Assembly: GCA_963930655.1 (NCBI GenBank)
Contig: OZ005617.1
Span: 8,062,501-8,126,500 of the forward strand
From: Myrica gale
Taxonomy: Eukaryota > Streptophyta > Magnoliopsida > Fagales > Myricaceae
Direction of reading: 5' to 3'
Length of the DNA: 64,000 nt
In this document: piece after piece, positions 9,921 through 20,544 of the stretch
How the letters are laid out: the number at the start of each line of letters is the position of its first letter
Numbering within the stretch: the stretch's first letter is position 1
Notes under the pieces: model-generated
Databases searched by the model: none
Seen by the model: the letters and a program-made list of their open reading frames with translations, nothing else
What the model was told of the DNA's origin: nothing
Position numbers and translations under genes: made by a program

Positions 9921-10644
9921 TCCTCCTATGTTCCCGGTTTTTTGGTTCATCATCCCCGCGTTTCGCCCTGACATTTTTTATGCTGCCTTCTGTCTGCCTT
10001 GTCAGGCCTGCCGAGAGCTTCAATTCTTTCTGTCTTGTGTAGATATTGGGTTTTAAATAATCATGAAGATGTAAAATGTTTGTTTTGATTTTTTTTTCTT
10101 TTTTTCCTCCCTTTTTTTCCTTCAACGTGCAGAATTTTTTCTAAAGAAAGTGGGGATTGCTGCGTACCGAATTGGTTAACTCTCAACTTTCCAACTTCTC
10201 TTATGTAATCCTTATTGGGATAATTGTGGTGGGACATTTTGGATATGATATGTAAAAGGGGTTTTTTGTATACATATTTTCGTATTTCTGCTATGAGATG
10301 TTGCTACTATTCTCTTTTCCTCATGTATGTTGTTCCGTAACTTTTGAAGTACACGTAACGTTTGGTACTTTCAGTGTTGAAATGACACTTAACTTATGGC
10401 TCATAAATGAGCTATCCAAAAAGCCTGAAGCTCTGTAAAGTCATCAATGACCCTACTTGGTAGATCTAGTTCCTATAAATCACCTTTTCTCGAAGTTCCT
10501 TGGGTTTCCAAACGTCACGAACAAACTTATAAATTGGCTTGACTCCCTTCTTTCGGCTTACTCTGATCCTTAGTCTCTTCTTCTTCCTTATCCTCAAACT
10601 CTATCCAACACTTCGCATCCTCCTCTATTTCTTCATCCATTACC
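9921..10644. other. Spacer between F-box-like copies
   Basis: T-rich and without a supportable gene. The minus-strand Lys-rich frame at 9916-10125 comes from poly-T tracts. Confidence 0.5.
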
Positions 10645-11169
10645 ATGGACACTGCATATCTCCCCTGCTTATTACTCATCCTGCCTTTTGAACTGATCTC
10701 CATTACCCTCACCTATTTGTTGGAATCCCACTCTGTTGCTTTACTAGCACTAGCTCAAACTTGTAGCCAATGTAGAGATTGGGTTTATAATCTCTCATTG
10801 TTGAGTGGGATACCTGTTAGGATGTTTTCTCTTTGTTTCCAGAGGGATGAAGCCTTTTCGAGGGGCCTTCGATGCTTTCTTAGAAGCGAGAACCCAGAAA
10901 TCATGTTTCTGAGAACTTTTGAGGGTTTGTTAACTTCCCCTTCAGACAGCCGTCGATGGGCTGCTTGCAACCAAGATATTATTACAACCAGGGATGGGGG
11001 TAGCTTCAGAGAAGCTTATGGTGCTTGTATTGTTCGAGTGCTTGAAGGAAGTTACATATGCCTCAATCTGCGTATCCTTTATAGTAATAGGGTCGTTCTT
11101 TCCCTTCCTGACTTTCGAAGGATGAGATCGGAATTTTTTGAGATTTTTGAAACTTTTTATAACAGATAG
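10645..11169 (+). CDS. F-box-like protein, At1g67623-type relative (copy 2), open frame
   Basis: A 174-residue frame with LPFELISITLTYLLESHSV (residues 13-31) in the position of an F-box first helix, LALAQTCSQCRDWVYNLSLL as the second part, and a FLRSENPEIMFLRTFEGLL block (about 78-96) matching the NPxxLY block of copy 1. The family binds SKP1 through the F-box and recruits targets for ubiquitination. That role is family knowledge only. The F-box is divergent. A second frame (11138-11395, ending with an acidic SDEYGFSDIDVIVANQDD tail) overlaps the stop and may be the original C-terminus after a frameshift. Copies 1 and 3 are broken, so this could be a decayed gene or part of a mobile element rather than a working gene. 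Confidence 0.45.
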   Translation: MDTAYLPCLLLILPFELISITLTYLLESHSVALLALAQTCSQCRDWVYNLSLLSGIPVRMFSLCFQRDEAFSRGLRCFLRSENPEIMFLRTFEGLLTSPSDSRRWAACNQDIITTRDGGSFREAYGACIVRVLEGSYICLNLRILYSNRVVLSLPDFRRMRSEFFEIFETFYNR

Positions 11170-12124
11170 GCCCCTAACTTTTTTTATTATGCTTATATTC
11201 TACCAAAATCCTGTACATGGCCAGAGAGATGTTATAACCCTGACCCCATGGGGGATTCGCATGATACTTGGGATGATCCCCGGTAGTATTGACTGGTTTA
11301 ATGCTAATGGCAGCCATGAGATTTTCTCAGACGAATATGGCTTTAGTGATATTGATGTAATTGTCGCGAATCAGGATGACCCTCCTCATATTTAGGAATA
11401 ACTCTATCCCATTTGCTAGGGTTTTATGAATTGTACCACTTTTTTCATCTTTATAATCAACATTTGATGTAATGTAATGTTTGTTTTATGCAAATCGTTT
11501 GTGGTAATGTGATTTTTGAGTTTATTCTCTCATATACTGACTTTTCTTCTTTTCCTGTTCTCATCTATTTGCCATCAAAATTAATACCTGAAATATATAT
11601 ATACACACATACTCTCTTTTTTTAGCTTTTTAGCTAGGGATTTATTGGGCTTTCCTTCGGACCAACCCATGTTTTAAAAAGGGGTGCCTTAATGGGCTTA
11701 ATCGAGTCAGCCCATGGGCCTCCTTTTCTTTTATCCAGAACATAATTTGGTTTCCCAATTTCGTGCGAAATGTTCTTTAGTTGAAGTGACACCATTCTAG
11801 TAAACTTTCACTAATCGACGTGTTCTGGTTAGTTTTTATTTGATCGACGTGTCAGTTATCCCTAACCTTTCGCCTCCCGGTCTTTCGAGTTCCAACGAAT
11901 CCCCTTACCCCACTCTTGTCCATGCAACTATTTGAAATGACGTGGGGACCTTCTCAAGGTTAATTATGCCCTGCTGACATTTCAGAGCATTTAATGCGAT
12001 TTTTTCATTCTTATCGCGCAAGCCTTCTTTTCTCGACTTTCAAATTTCTTGGTTTTTCGATATAAGGCCTGAGATCTTTATTTATTTTCTCATTTTTATC
12101 TCTGCCCTTGTCCCTTGTTTTGTC
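11170..12124. other. Spacer between F-box-like copies 2 and 3
   Basis: Apart from the possible frameshifted tail of copy 2 (to 11395) I see no gene here. Short AT-repeat at about 11596-11610. Confidence 0.45.
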
Positions 12125-12448
12125 ATGGAGTTACTAGACAATGACCCTCCGGTTACTAACTAGGCCGACACACCTTTCCATATACAGGACCTCCTTGACT
12201 CTCTTCTGTCTAGAGTTTTCTGTCATGTGGTTCGTGAGGATGGGGTTAATGTTTTCTTTACTCTTCTAAGCACAAGTCATCACTGGAGGGAGATAGATCA
12301 CAACCCCCCATTTCTCAGCGAAATCCCGATAATAGAAAACCCTCTCATTCCTTTTCACCTTCAGCTCTGGTTAATCCTTCTTCGAACATTTGAAGTCATC
12401 CCTTATCCTCATTTTCAGCTTCATATCGTGGCTCAAATACTTATGTAA
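12125..12448 (+). pseudogene. Broken F-box-like gene (copy 3)
   Basis: An ATG at 12125 opens a frame that is stopped after about a dozen codons (TAG near 12160) and then continues as DLLDSLLSRVFCHVVREDG, VFFTLLSTSHHWREIDHNPP and FLSEIPI. This lines up with DLPLELLTDIFSRVVQDNG, EYFKLVRVSSKF and IKFEELPL of copy 1, so the two are paralogous. The later part is too decayed to follow. Confidence 0.55.
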
Positions 12449-13379
12449 GATCTCCTAGACAGTGGAAATCCCAGCGCTACGTATATCCAGGGAATGAACT
12501 TTTTCTTCTGCTAGGGTCCTAAACCCGAGTTTGGCTGAAGATTGATTATATCAATTGGCTCTGATGGGGTATCCTCATGGGATATACATGTACTTAATGC
12601 TATGGGTGGCTAAGAGGGTTTGCCTTTAGAGTCAGACTTGGAATTGTCTCCACCCAGCTTATAAGGTCCAGTGTGATTTCTGACATACGATTGGGGGATT
12701 TAAAAACGTTTGGGACTTGCGTTTTATCTTGATTCCCTTCATCCATGTTCAGGTTTTTGTAGGGTTTCCCGTTGTAGGGGTCTTCCAGACTGGCTGAGAT
12801 AGGGTGAACGACTAGCTTACAGGATCTGGGAGGGATTTTTTCCCTAATATTGATAGGTGCCTCTCATGCCTTTCCAGGGCAGAAGTTGGTTATTTTTGGA
12901 AAGAGTCGGGACGTCGTGCTTAAAGGAAAAGAATATGTATGCTCTTTTTAGTTTTTTTGTCTAGTTTGTAGATTCCATGCACATCTAAGTTGAGAGCGGT
13001 GATCTTTTTTTTTTGTAGTCTGATCTGGTTTGTATCGAAATTCCTAAAGATCATATAAAGCTTGTCGATATTGTATATTCTCCTGTTTTTCTTCGTTTGG
13101 TTAAATCATATGTCTTGGTTTTTTTTTTTGTATTTTCCATTTGTTTATTACTCCTCATATCGGGAAGATTTGTCGATCATAAAGGGAGTAATCACATGGA
13201 CCCAAATGTGATTGGAAATCCTAGGACTTGTGGGCGATTTCAATGGCCTAAGATAATACTGTGTTACTTTTCGAGTCTGCCGGGCTCTTTTTTTGTTTAT
13301 AATTATGGACACCTAATTTTCTTACATCCTTTTACGGGCACAAGTGCCACACAATTATTATTTTTTTCTCTATCCAGAG
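12449..13379. other. Unassigned sequence between F-box-like copy 3 and the tandem array
   Basis: No recognisable domain. If the neighbouring Tat-type element extends this far, this would be part of its 3' non-coding region. Confidence 0.35.
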
Positions 13380-13860
13380 CCTGAGGGCTCCCACCTCCTC
13401 ATAATCCAAGCTCGAAGGCTCATGCCTTCTCTTAAATCTAGGGCTCGAGGGCTCCTGTCTTTCTAAAAATCCAGGGCCCGAAGGCTTCTGAATTTTTACA
13501 AATACAGGACCCGAAGGCTCCCGTCTTCTCTTAAATCCAGGGCTCGAGGGCTCCTATATTTTTACAAATCCAGGGTACGAGGGTGAAATAGTCATCTTTC
13601 TCAATCCAGGGCTCCTGACTTCTCATATATCCAAGGCGCGAGGGCTTCTGTCTTTTATAAATCCAACGCACTAGGGCTCCTGAATTTTTTGGGCAAGAGA
13701 GCCAAGTAATTATCTTTCTCAATCCAGGACTGGAGGGCTTCTGTCATTTTTAAATCAAGGGCACGAGGGCCAAATAGTCATCTTTCTTAATCCAGGGCGC
13801 GAGGGCTCTTGTCTTTTTTAAATCCAGGGTACGAGGGCTTCTGAATTTTTTTGTCTTTCT
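13380..13860. repeat. Degenerate tandem array of ~40-bp units (AATCCAGGGCnCGAGGGCTCCTG)
   Basis: Around a dozen irregular copies of AAATCCAGGGCTCGAGGGCT followed by CTGnCTTTTTnA or a longer variant with CAAATAGTCATCTTTCT. Unit length varies between about 35 and 60 bases. The array sits immediately beyond the 3' end of the minus-strand gypsy pol, a usual place for tandem repeats in Tat-lineage elements. Confidence 0.8.
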
Positions 13861-13929
13861 TTTTAGATTATATTAAAATCAAATATAACATGTATTGATA
13901 ATACCTTTTTAGATGGTCAACATTTCAAG

Positions 13930-16465
13930 AGTGTGTGAGTGCATTGCCATCCAGATCTTCCAAGTGATAGGTGCCCCTCCTTCACTCCCTTATAACTCTG
14001 TAAGGTCCTTCCCACTTTGCATGTAGCTTGCCTTCTCGAGTGTCCTCATTGGGAGGAAAAGCTTTCCGTAAGACAAGGTCCCCGCGTTCAAATCGTCGAG
14101 GTTGTACTTTAGCATCATAATACCACCAAACTTGATATTGGTAGGCAATATTTCAAACTGCGGCTCTGTCGCGAAGTTCCTCTGCTAGATCTAGTTCCAT
14201 TCTTAACAGCTCATCAATGTCAAGTGGGTTGAAATGATCAACATGATAACTCGATATTCTCACTTCGACAGGTAACACAACTTCAACCCCAAATCCCAAA
14301 GCAAATGGGGTTTCTCCTGTTGAAGTTCTTACAGTCGTTCTGTAAGCTCATAGTACACCGTGCAATTCTTCAACCCATAACCCTTTTCTTTTCATCCAAA
14401 CGACTTTTTTATATTTCTAACCAAAGTCAGTTTGGTCACTTCAACTTGCTCGTTCGCCTGAGGATGAGTGGGGGAGGAAAAATGATTCGAGATCCCCAAC
14501 CCAGAGCAGAAAGTTCTAAAGCGGTTGTTATCAAATTCTCGACCGTTGCATGATATGTTCACCCGAGGTAGGCCGAATCTGCAAATGACGTTTCGCCACA
14601 CAAAGCCCCGAATCTGTGCTTTTGTGATCGTGGCCTAAGGCTCGGCTTCTACCCACTTGGTAGAATAATCAATTGCCGCAACAAAAAATTTTACTTGCCC
14701 TTTTGCCCGAGGGAATGGTCCCACTATATCTATCCCCGACAGAGCGAAGGGACAAGCGAGCTGATGGAGGTCACCAACTCATTCGGTCTCCTAGGTATAT
14801 CAGCATGTCTTTGACTATCATCACATGTTCAGACCACCTCTCTGGCGTCGTGGAGCATGGTAGGCCAGAAATATCTTGCTCTAAGGGCTTTAGGGGACAA
14901 AGCTTGATGCCCTGAGTGATTACCGCACATACCTTCATGCATCTCTTGTAACACATTAGTTGTTCTTCATCATGAAGACATCTCAAGAGAGGTAGTGTGA
15001 AGCTCTTCTTATATAATATCCCCTGCCTTAGCACATACCGAGAGGACCACATACGAATTCGCCGAGCTTCCTTCCGATATGGTGGAAGGGTACCGTTAGT
15101 ATGAAACGCAAAGATAGGTGCTCCCCACCATTATATTGTGTTCACTGGGCAGACATGGTATTGATCTTCTTGATTTAAAGAGGAAGGGCACACTATCACC
15201 CCTTCGGATGTGCCATTCATCATGTCTAGCTATGGATTCGAGGCTAGCTGAGCTAGGCGATCTGACTTTTCACTTTTCTCTCGAGGTACTGAAAGCGTAT
15301 TCGTTAGTAGCAAGGAAATAGAAACGTAAAGCGTATTCGATCTCAACCCCTTCTGGGGAAGTAAGAGCCACTTCGACTCCACTGGCTATCCGGATTGAAG
15401 AGCCATCCACATGTACAATCCATGCCTTCCCGTAGGCGTGAGGGTCATCACCTTCAGTAGGAATCAAATTCTCGACAATGTCTAGTATGAAATCAGCCAG
15501 AGCCTGCACTTTTATGGCTGTTAGAGGGAAATAAGATATATCAAATTCACTTAGCTCCAGGGACCATTGGATTAAGCACCCTGACGCATCGGGCTTATGC
15601 AACACTTTCTTCAGGGGTAAGTCAGTAATTACGCAAATGGTATGATCTTGGAAATATGGACGCAATTTTCGTGCAGTGACCATTAGGCTCAACGCAATTC
15701 TTTCCAGAAAGGGATCTTACCTCTGTTCCCCTCAAGGCCCGGCTAACATACTATACTAGCTTCTGAACATTCTATTCTTCCCGGACTAGGATTGAGCTTA
15801 CAGAATACTCACTAGTAGCCAAAATCACATATAACAACTCGCCAGCACGGGCCGACTTAGAATAGAAGGTTGAGATAAGTACGTCTTGAGTGATTCTAAA
15901 GACTCACTCAGGTGAAGGTTTTTCTCAAGATTCGGAACAAAGGTAAGCAGCATTTTGTGGATCGCGAGATAAAAAGATTTAGGGCTACAACCTGCCCTGT
16001 TATTTTCTGCAATTCCTTTTGATTGGTAGGTGGCCTTAGCCATAAGATTGCTTCAATCTTTTCAGGGTTAGCCTCTATCCCTCTCTCTGAAACCATAAAT
16101 CCCAGGAACTTTCCCGACGATACACCGAAAACACACTTAGCAGGTTTTAATTTCATGTCATAACGATCTAAGGTATCAAAAGTCTCAGCCAGATCTTTAA
16201 GATTCCCCTCTATTTTTCTGCTTTCACAAGCATGTCAACTACATAAACTTCCATATTTCTACCAATTTGCTTTTTAAATATTGCATTCACATCTCTGGTA
16301 GGTAGCACCAGCATTTTTAAAACCGAATGACATGACTAGGTCACAATAAAGCCCCCTGTCAGTTATAAAAGAGGGGCGATATGGGGTTTCAATTTCCATT
16401 ATTAGTTTTATTGTACTCTGTGCTGAAATTATTTTGTTTTCCAGTTTCGTTTGGTTATACATGCT
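13930..16465 (-). mobile_element. Ty3/gypsy retrotransposon fragment (Tat-type pol), broken
   Basis: Read on the minus strand the order is reverse transcriptase, RNase H, integrase. The RT end (about 16460-15830) includes MKLKPAKCVFGVSSGKFLGF and GIEANPEKIEAIL. RNase H (15692-15270) includes RPYFQDHTICVITDLPLKK, a SLELSEFDISYFP linker and a second RNase H-like start WIVHVDGSSI..GVEVAL, the duplicated RNase H arrangement typical of the Tat lineage. The integrase zinc finger is near 15052-14771 and the core (14700-14392) includes FGLPRVNISCNGREF and HPQANEQVEV. Stops and frame changes interrupt every domain. Gag, protease and clear LTRs were not found, so this is a truncated, inactive copy. Confidence 0.85.
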
Positions 16466-17520
16466 ACCTATGGATTGGATTTATTGACTCTTGAGGGTGC
16501 TGAAATTATTTTGTTTTTCAGTTTCATCATTTTCTTCCAGATATTCTTTCTCGTCAGTTAAAACAGATTATACTTCTCCACTATAAAGGTCTACTAAGGG
16601 TTGGGGTCAATTTTAGTTGCTATTAGTTGCTATTCAAGTAATGAAGGAGATGTTACAAGTATATCAAACTTGTGTTGCTCAATGGAGTAAATAATCTTGA
16701 GATGTTTAGCTGGATTTCGTTGGCAAGGTATTGGTTGCCATTTATTTTGTATTCATTGCTTTGGTGATAAATTTCACGATAAATAATTGGTTCATATTGT
16801 GCCTCATTGTTCTAGGTAATCTTTTTGTATCTTGTTGATCTTTCTGCATTTGGAGCAAAAAAAGCTATAATTGATGTAGAGCTAGCATAGAATTCATAGC
16901 TCTGGAATCATACCTTAATGCGTTAAAAAAGAAAAAAAAACTGATGGCTTCACACTAGCCATTATATAGTCTATGATTGTGTAAATGGATATCAAATCCC
17001 TTGTTTTGCTTCGAATTTGTTCTAGGTTGTTTTTTTTTCGTTTTTTTACTCATTTTTAAACTTGCACATGGATCCAAGCTCTAGAGTTTTATGGAACTGC
17101 TTTGCAAACTAAGAAACTTCACTTTTCAAGTCTGATTGATGTGATTAGGATGGATATGTAATTGGTTGGTTGATTGCTTTGCATTGAACTTAAACGATAG
17201 AAAGATGAGGGAAGTAATGACCAGCAAAGCTTCATATACCTATTTCTCTTTTGTATTCATTAAATTTTTTTATTATGCTAGTTGAACAATAGTTTCCTTG
17301 TATTTTGAATAATATCTATTAAATATATTTCATTTCATTTTAATAATCATGAAACGCTTTTGCATTTTCTCTGTAAAAATTGTAGTATCTTATTTAAAAT
17401 ACAACTAAAACATAAGTATGTTGATGCACTTTAAAATAGTAATTTAAAATTAGATAAAAATAATTGTTCATAAAATCAAATTGGTCAATCAAAAAGTAAC
17501 GTGTGTTCTTGTTCAAACAA
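16466..17520. other. Intergenic, AT-rich, nothing recognised
   Basis: The phrase GCTGAAATTATTTTGTTTT is present twice (about 16421 and 16500), marking a small duplication at the edge of the gypsy fragment. No gene is seen. Confidence 0.5.
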
Positions 17521-17846
17521 ATATATTCAGCGACAAATTTGAATTTTCATCGCAAATGAGCATTAGCGACGACGCTTTAGTGACCAAATAAATTGTGACA
17601 TTTTTTTTTGTCGCTGAAGCGTTTCAGGGACGAAAACAATATCTTTAGTAGGGCTGAAGAACCGGATTTTCGGTCCAATTTTTGGATCGAAAATCCTAAA
17701 TACGGTCCGGTCCTGTCCTGACCACATTTTAAAAAATAGGACTGGACCGGAATGCAAATCCGGTCTGATTTTGCGGTCCGATTTTGTTCTGCCCTAATCT
17801 TTAGTGACGAAAAAGTTCGCCACTAAATACCAAAAATGTTGTAGTG
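17521..17846. mobile_element. CACTA-type right end, interrupted by a hAT MITE
   Basis: Sub-terminal words GCGACGAC, AGTGACCA and GTCGCTGAAGCG lead to a terminal AAAAATGTTGTAGTG ending at 17846, the expected 3' terminus of a CACTA element. Its left portion is not evident. The MITE at 17649-17796 splits it. Confidence 0.6.
17649..17796. mobile_element. 148-bp hAT MITE with perfect target duplication
   Basis: Ends are TAGGGCTGAAGAACCGG and CCGATTTTGTTCTGCCCTA. It is flanked by identical ATCTTTAG copies at 17641-17648 and 17797-17804. The interior is built of GGTCCGGTCCTG-type words on both arms. Confidence 0.9.
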
Positions 17847-17849
17847 AAT

Positions 17850-17941
17850 GATTCTAATGAAAGTGAAATTGAAAAAAAAAAGTTTAAAAAGGAAGTTGTG
17901 ATTCGTGAATCTGTGACTGTGAGAGTGAGAGAGTGTGAATC

Positions 17942-17980
<39 letters not shown>

Positions 17981-18349
17981 TCGGCTGAGAGAAAGGCAGA
18001 GAGAGTGAGAGACAACGATCAAAGAGGGTGAGAGACAGAGAGAGAGGCTGAGAAGTGAGATGAGAGTATGAGACAGTCAAGATACTAGAGAGAAAGAGAG
18101 TTGCGTGAGAGTCTGAAAGAAGAGAAGAAAGAAATGTGTCGGGGGGAGGGGGGTTTGAAAAAGCCCTAGACCAAAACTGTGCATTTTGATTAAAAAAATG
18201 TGGTACCAGAATTCCACCATGTTTCGGCGGAATTACCTATACCGCTAGATAGGAATATCCCTAACACTTCCAGCTCTAGTTCTCAGCGGTAGGCGATACC
18301 GGTACTGAAAGCGGAATTTCGGTACCGGCGGACAGAATGCCCACCCCTA
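17850..18349. mobile_element. Partial hAT element (right half), same family as 61395-62301
   Basis: The right end GGCGGACAGAATGCCCACCCCTA (18327-18349) and the preceding CGGTACTGAAAGCGGAATTTCG match the right end of the element at 61395-62301. The GA-rich block, the GGGGGAGGGGGGTTTGAAAA run and GACCAAAACTGTGCATTTTG also match. No left terminus was found, so it appears truncated. A (GA)n run lies at about 17952-17982. Confidence 0.7.
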
Positions 18350-19044
18350 GAAATCCACAAACCAATCAAGCGATAATGGGATATTGATAGATATTTTTAT
18401 TTTTTTAGTCTTTGCGATGTAGAGGGACATTTTCTTTTGGTAGCAAGAGAAATTATGAATCGCAGACTCACACGGAATGGACCTTCACTACCTAACATAC
18501 ATATAATTTCAAAGAGAATAACGTGAGACCTATTGACTCCATGATGTACTACTGATGTTGGTTTGGATCTGATATCTGTAGAGAACCAAATTCATAATCT
18601 GTACAACTAATCCACATAATCTCGAGACAACCCTTTCCACTGGCCAATGGGGTGATGTGTAGAGAGGGAGGCCATTTCATTGGCTCGGAACATTGAATTG
18701 GACAAAATGCTATATATGTCCGCTTTTGATTAGTCTTTAGATGCCCTTTTGCTTCAAGGGGTGGCCACTTCTATCCATGCAAAAAGCATCAATATTATAA
18801 ATAAACAAAAATAAATTATGCCTCAAAGCAAGCGCAAGATTCTTTGGCATCCCACGAAAAAAAATAATGTCTCTTGGTAGACTTTGTAGCTTCTATATAT
18901 GCCTCCATCGTTTCTCTTTCTTCCTCCGTACTTACCAAGTTGGCGAGTTGTTTTACCAGGTAGGCAAGTTGGCAAGTTGCATCCTGCCCTGACGAAGAGA
19001 GAGGCAAGTCGCTTTCTAACTTTTTTTTTTTTTTTATTGTCTTA
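18350..19044. other. Intergenic, nothing recognised
   Basis: Unique-looking sequence followed by a poly-T run (19020-19036). The short minus-strand frame at 18816-19007 has no known domain. Confidence 0.5.
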
Positions 19045-19352
19045 GGGTATGTTCGTTTTCACCATTTTTTCAGGAATATAAGTATATTCACAATTCTACC
19101 ACCGAACATATTCAGAATTCAAACACAAAAATCAATACATTTTACACAATCTCCAACAACTTTTTAATTTTTTATTCAACATAAATTTTCTCTCTCTATA
19201 CTTTTTCACATAACTCCAATACTTTTTTATTAAACAATTACATCAAATCATTTCTCTCTCCACTTTACACAAACACCAATAAAACACTATTCAACATAAA
19301 AATTCACAACTTCTCTAAAATCCTACATTTTTTCTCAAAACGAACATCACCC
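19045..19352. mobile_element. Tourist-like MITE, 308 bp
   Basis: Inverted ends GGGTATGTTCGTTTTCACC and TCAAAACGAACATCACCC with an AT/CT-rich interior (CTCTCTCTATAC, TTTCTCTCTCCAC) like other copies in the window. Left flank TTA, right flank TAG, so the target duplication is imperfect. Confidence 0.6.
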
Positions 19353-20544
19353 TAGTATTTAGTGCTCTTCACGTGGTGCGGACAATCATAAAGCCTCCTC
19401 CAGCGTGCGCGATGGCGAATCAGTGTATAGCTGATCGGATCGTATTATAAGCTGCTTTCACATCCATACACTCAACCTTTTCCAGGAGAGTAACTATTCA
19501 AAGAAGGCAACAGAAAAAACATAGGATCATCCCAACCGTCAGTCTAATTTATTAGTATCTACGAATAAGTTGGGGGATGTAAAGTCATCTTTTCGTAAGC
19601 TTTTTGTTTGTTTAAAGGTAAATCAATTAAAATTTATTATATTTTTCTGTCCGAATTATACAGTATCCTGTAAAAGAGATTGACACAAGTAATAGATCTT
19701 ATTTTAAGATTATTGATGTCAAAACTTCACATAATCATCGTTAAATAGTATTAAGTCCATTTATTGTTTCTATTTATCTTAAAATTACACCGTACAATTA
19801 CCATCTCCTTTGGACTTATCGCTAAATACTATATCTGTCTATGGTACCTAACAAATCTAAACCGCCACGTTCTGATCTGATCTCTCGAGCCGAAAGCTCA
19901 GGACCCAACATTCCAACATTGAGTTGACGATCTTCATAATCAAAAGTCACTAGCCAGTAATAATTCATCCCAACGAATCATAATTAATATTCTCAACCAA
20001 TGGGGGAAGCTAATGCTTCAATTAATATATAATGCCATAGGACCAATAATGTAAATTCCCAACTCATCTTTATTTGCTCATTGTTATTTTAAGCTATCGC
20101 CATCCAATTTTGGGGCTTAAAGTAAGACATTTTCCGGACAAGCACGAGATGCGATGATTGTGATCGATCGAACATTATTTCAGATGGGCAAGATGGTACA
20201 ATGGTAAGAAAGTAACCCTAGTGCACATAAATAGTTTAGATTATCCGATAAAACTTGAGATAACTAATACTTTGCCCAAAGGAGTGCTGTGCTCAACCTT
20301 TTGGGGGGAAATGAATAGTCTTTTTGACCTCAAGCCAAAAATGGACTGTTGAGAACTTGCCAGAAAAGGGGGGTCCGATTGTATCCTTGGAGCTTCCGGA
20401 TCGAGATTTCTTGCAATTCGGGTGACCGAATTGCAGATGCAAAAAGAGAGAGGAGAGAGGGATCCCGATCCGGAGCTTCCCTAATTGCTCTCTCTGCAGA
20501 GGATGGATCCCGATCCGGAGCTTCCCTAGAAATTCTTCTACTTT
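19353..20544. other. Intergenic, nothing recognised except a short duplication
   Basis: The phrase GGATCCCGATCCGGAGCTTC occurs twice, near 20459 and 20507. No gene or transposon end was found. Positions 20540-20544 (ACTTT) are the left target duplication of the next element. Confidence 0.5.

Noticed and set aside
13380-13860. CRISPR-like array
   Set aside because: The repeats are imperfect, with irregular spacing and related linkers, in plant DNA beside a retrotransposon; it is a degenerate tandem repeat.
17801-18080. Ser/Leu-rich secreted or membrane peptide
   Set aside because: Translation of GA/CT dinucleotide runs in the hAT fragment.
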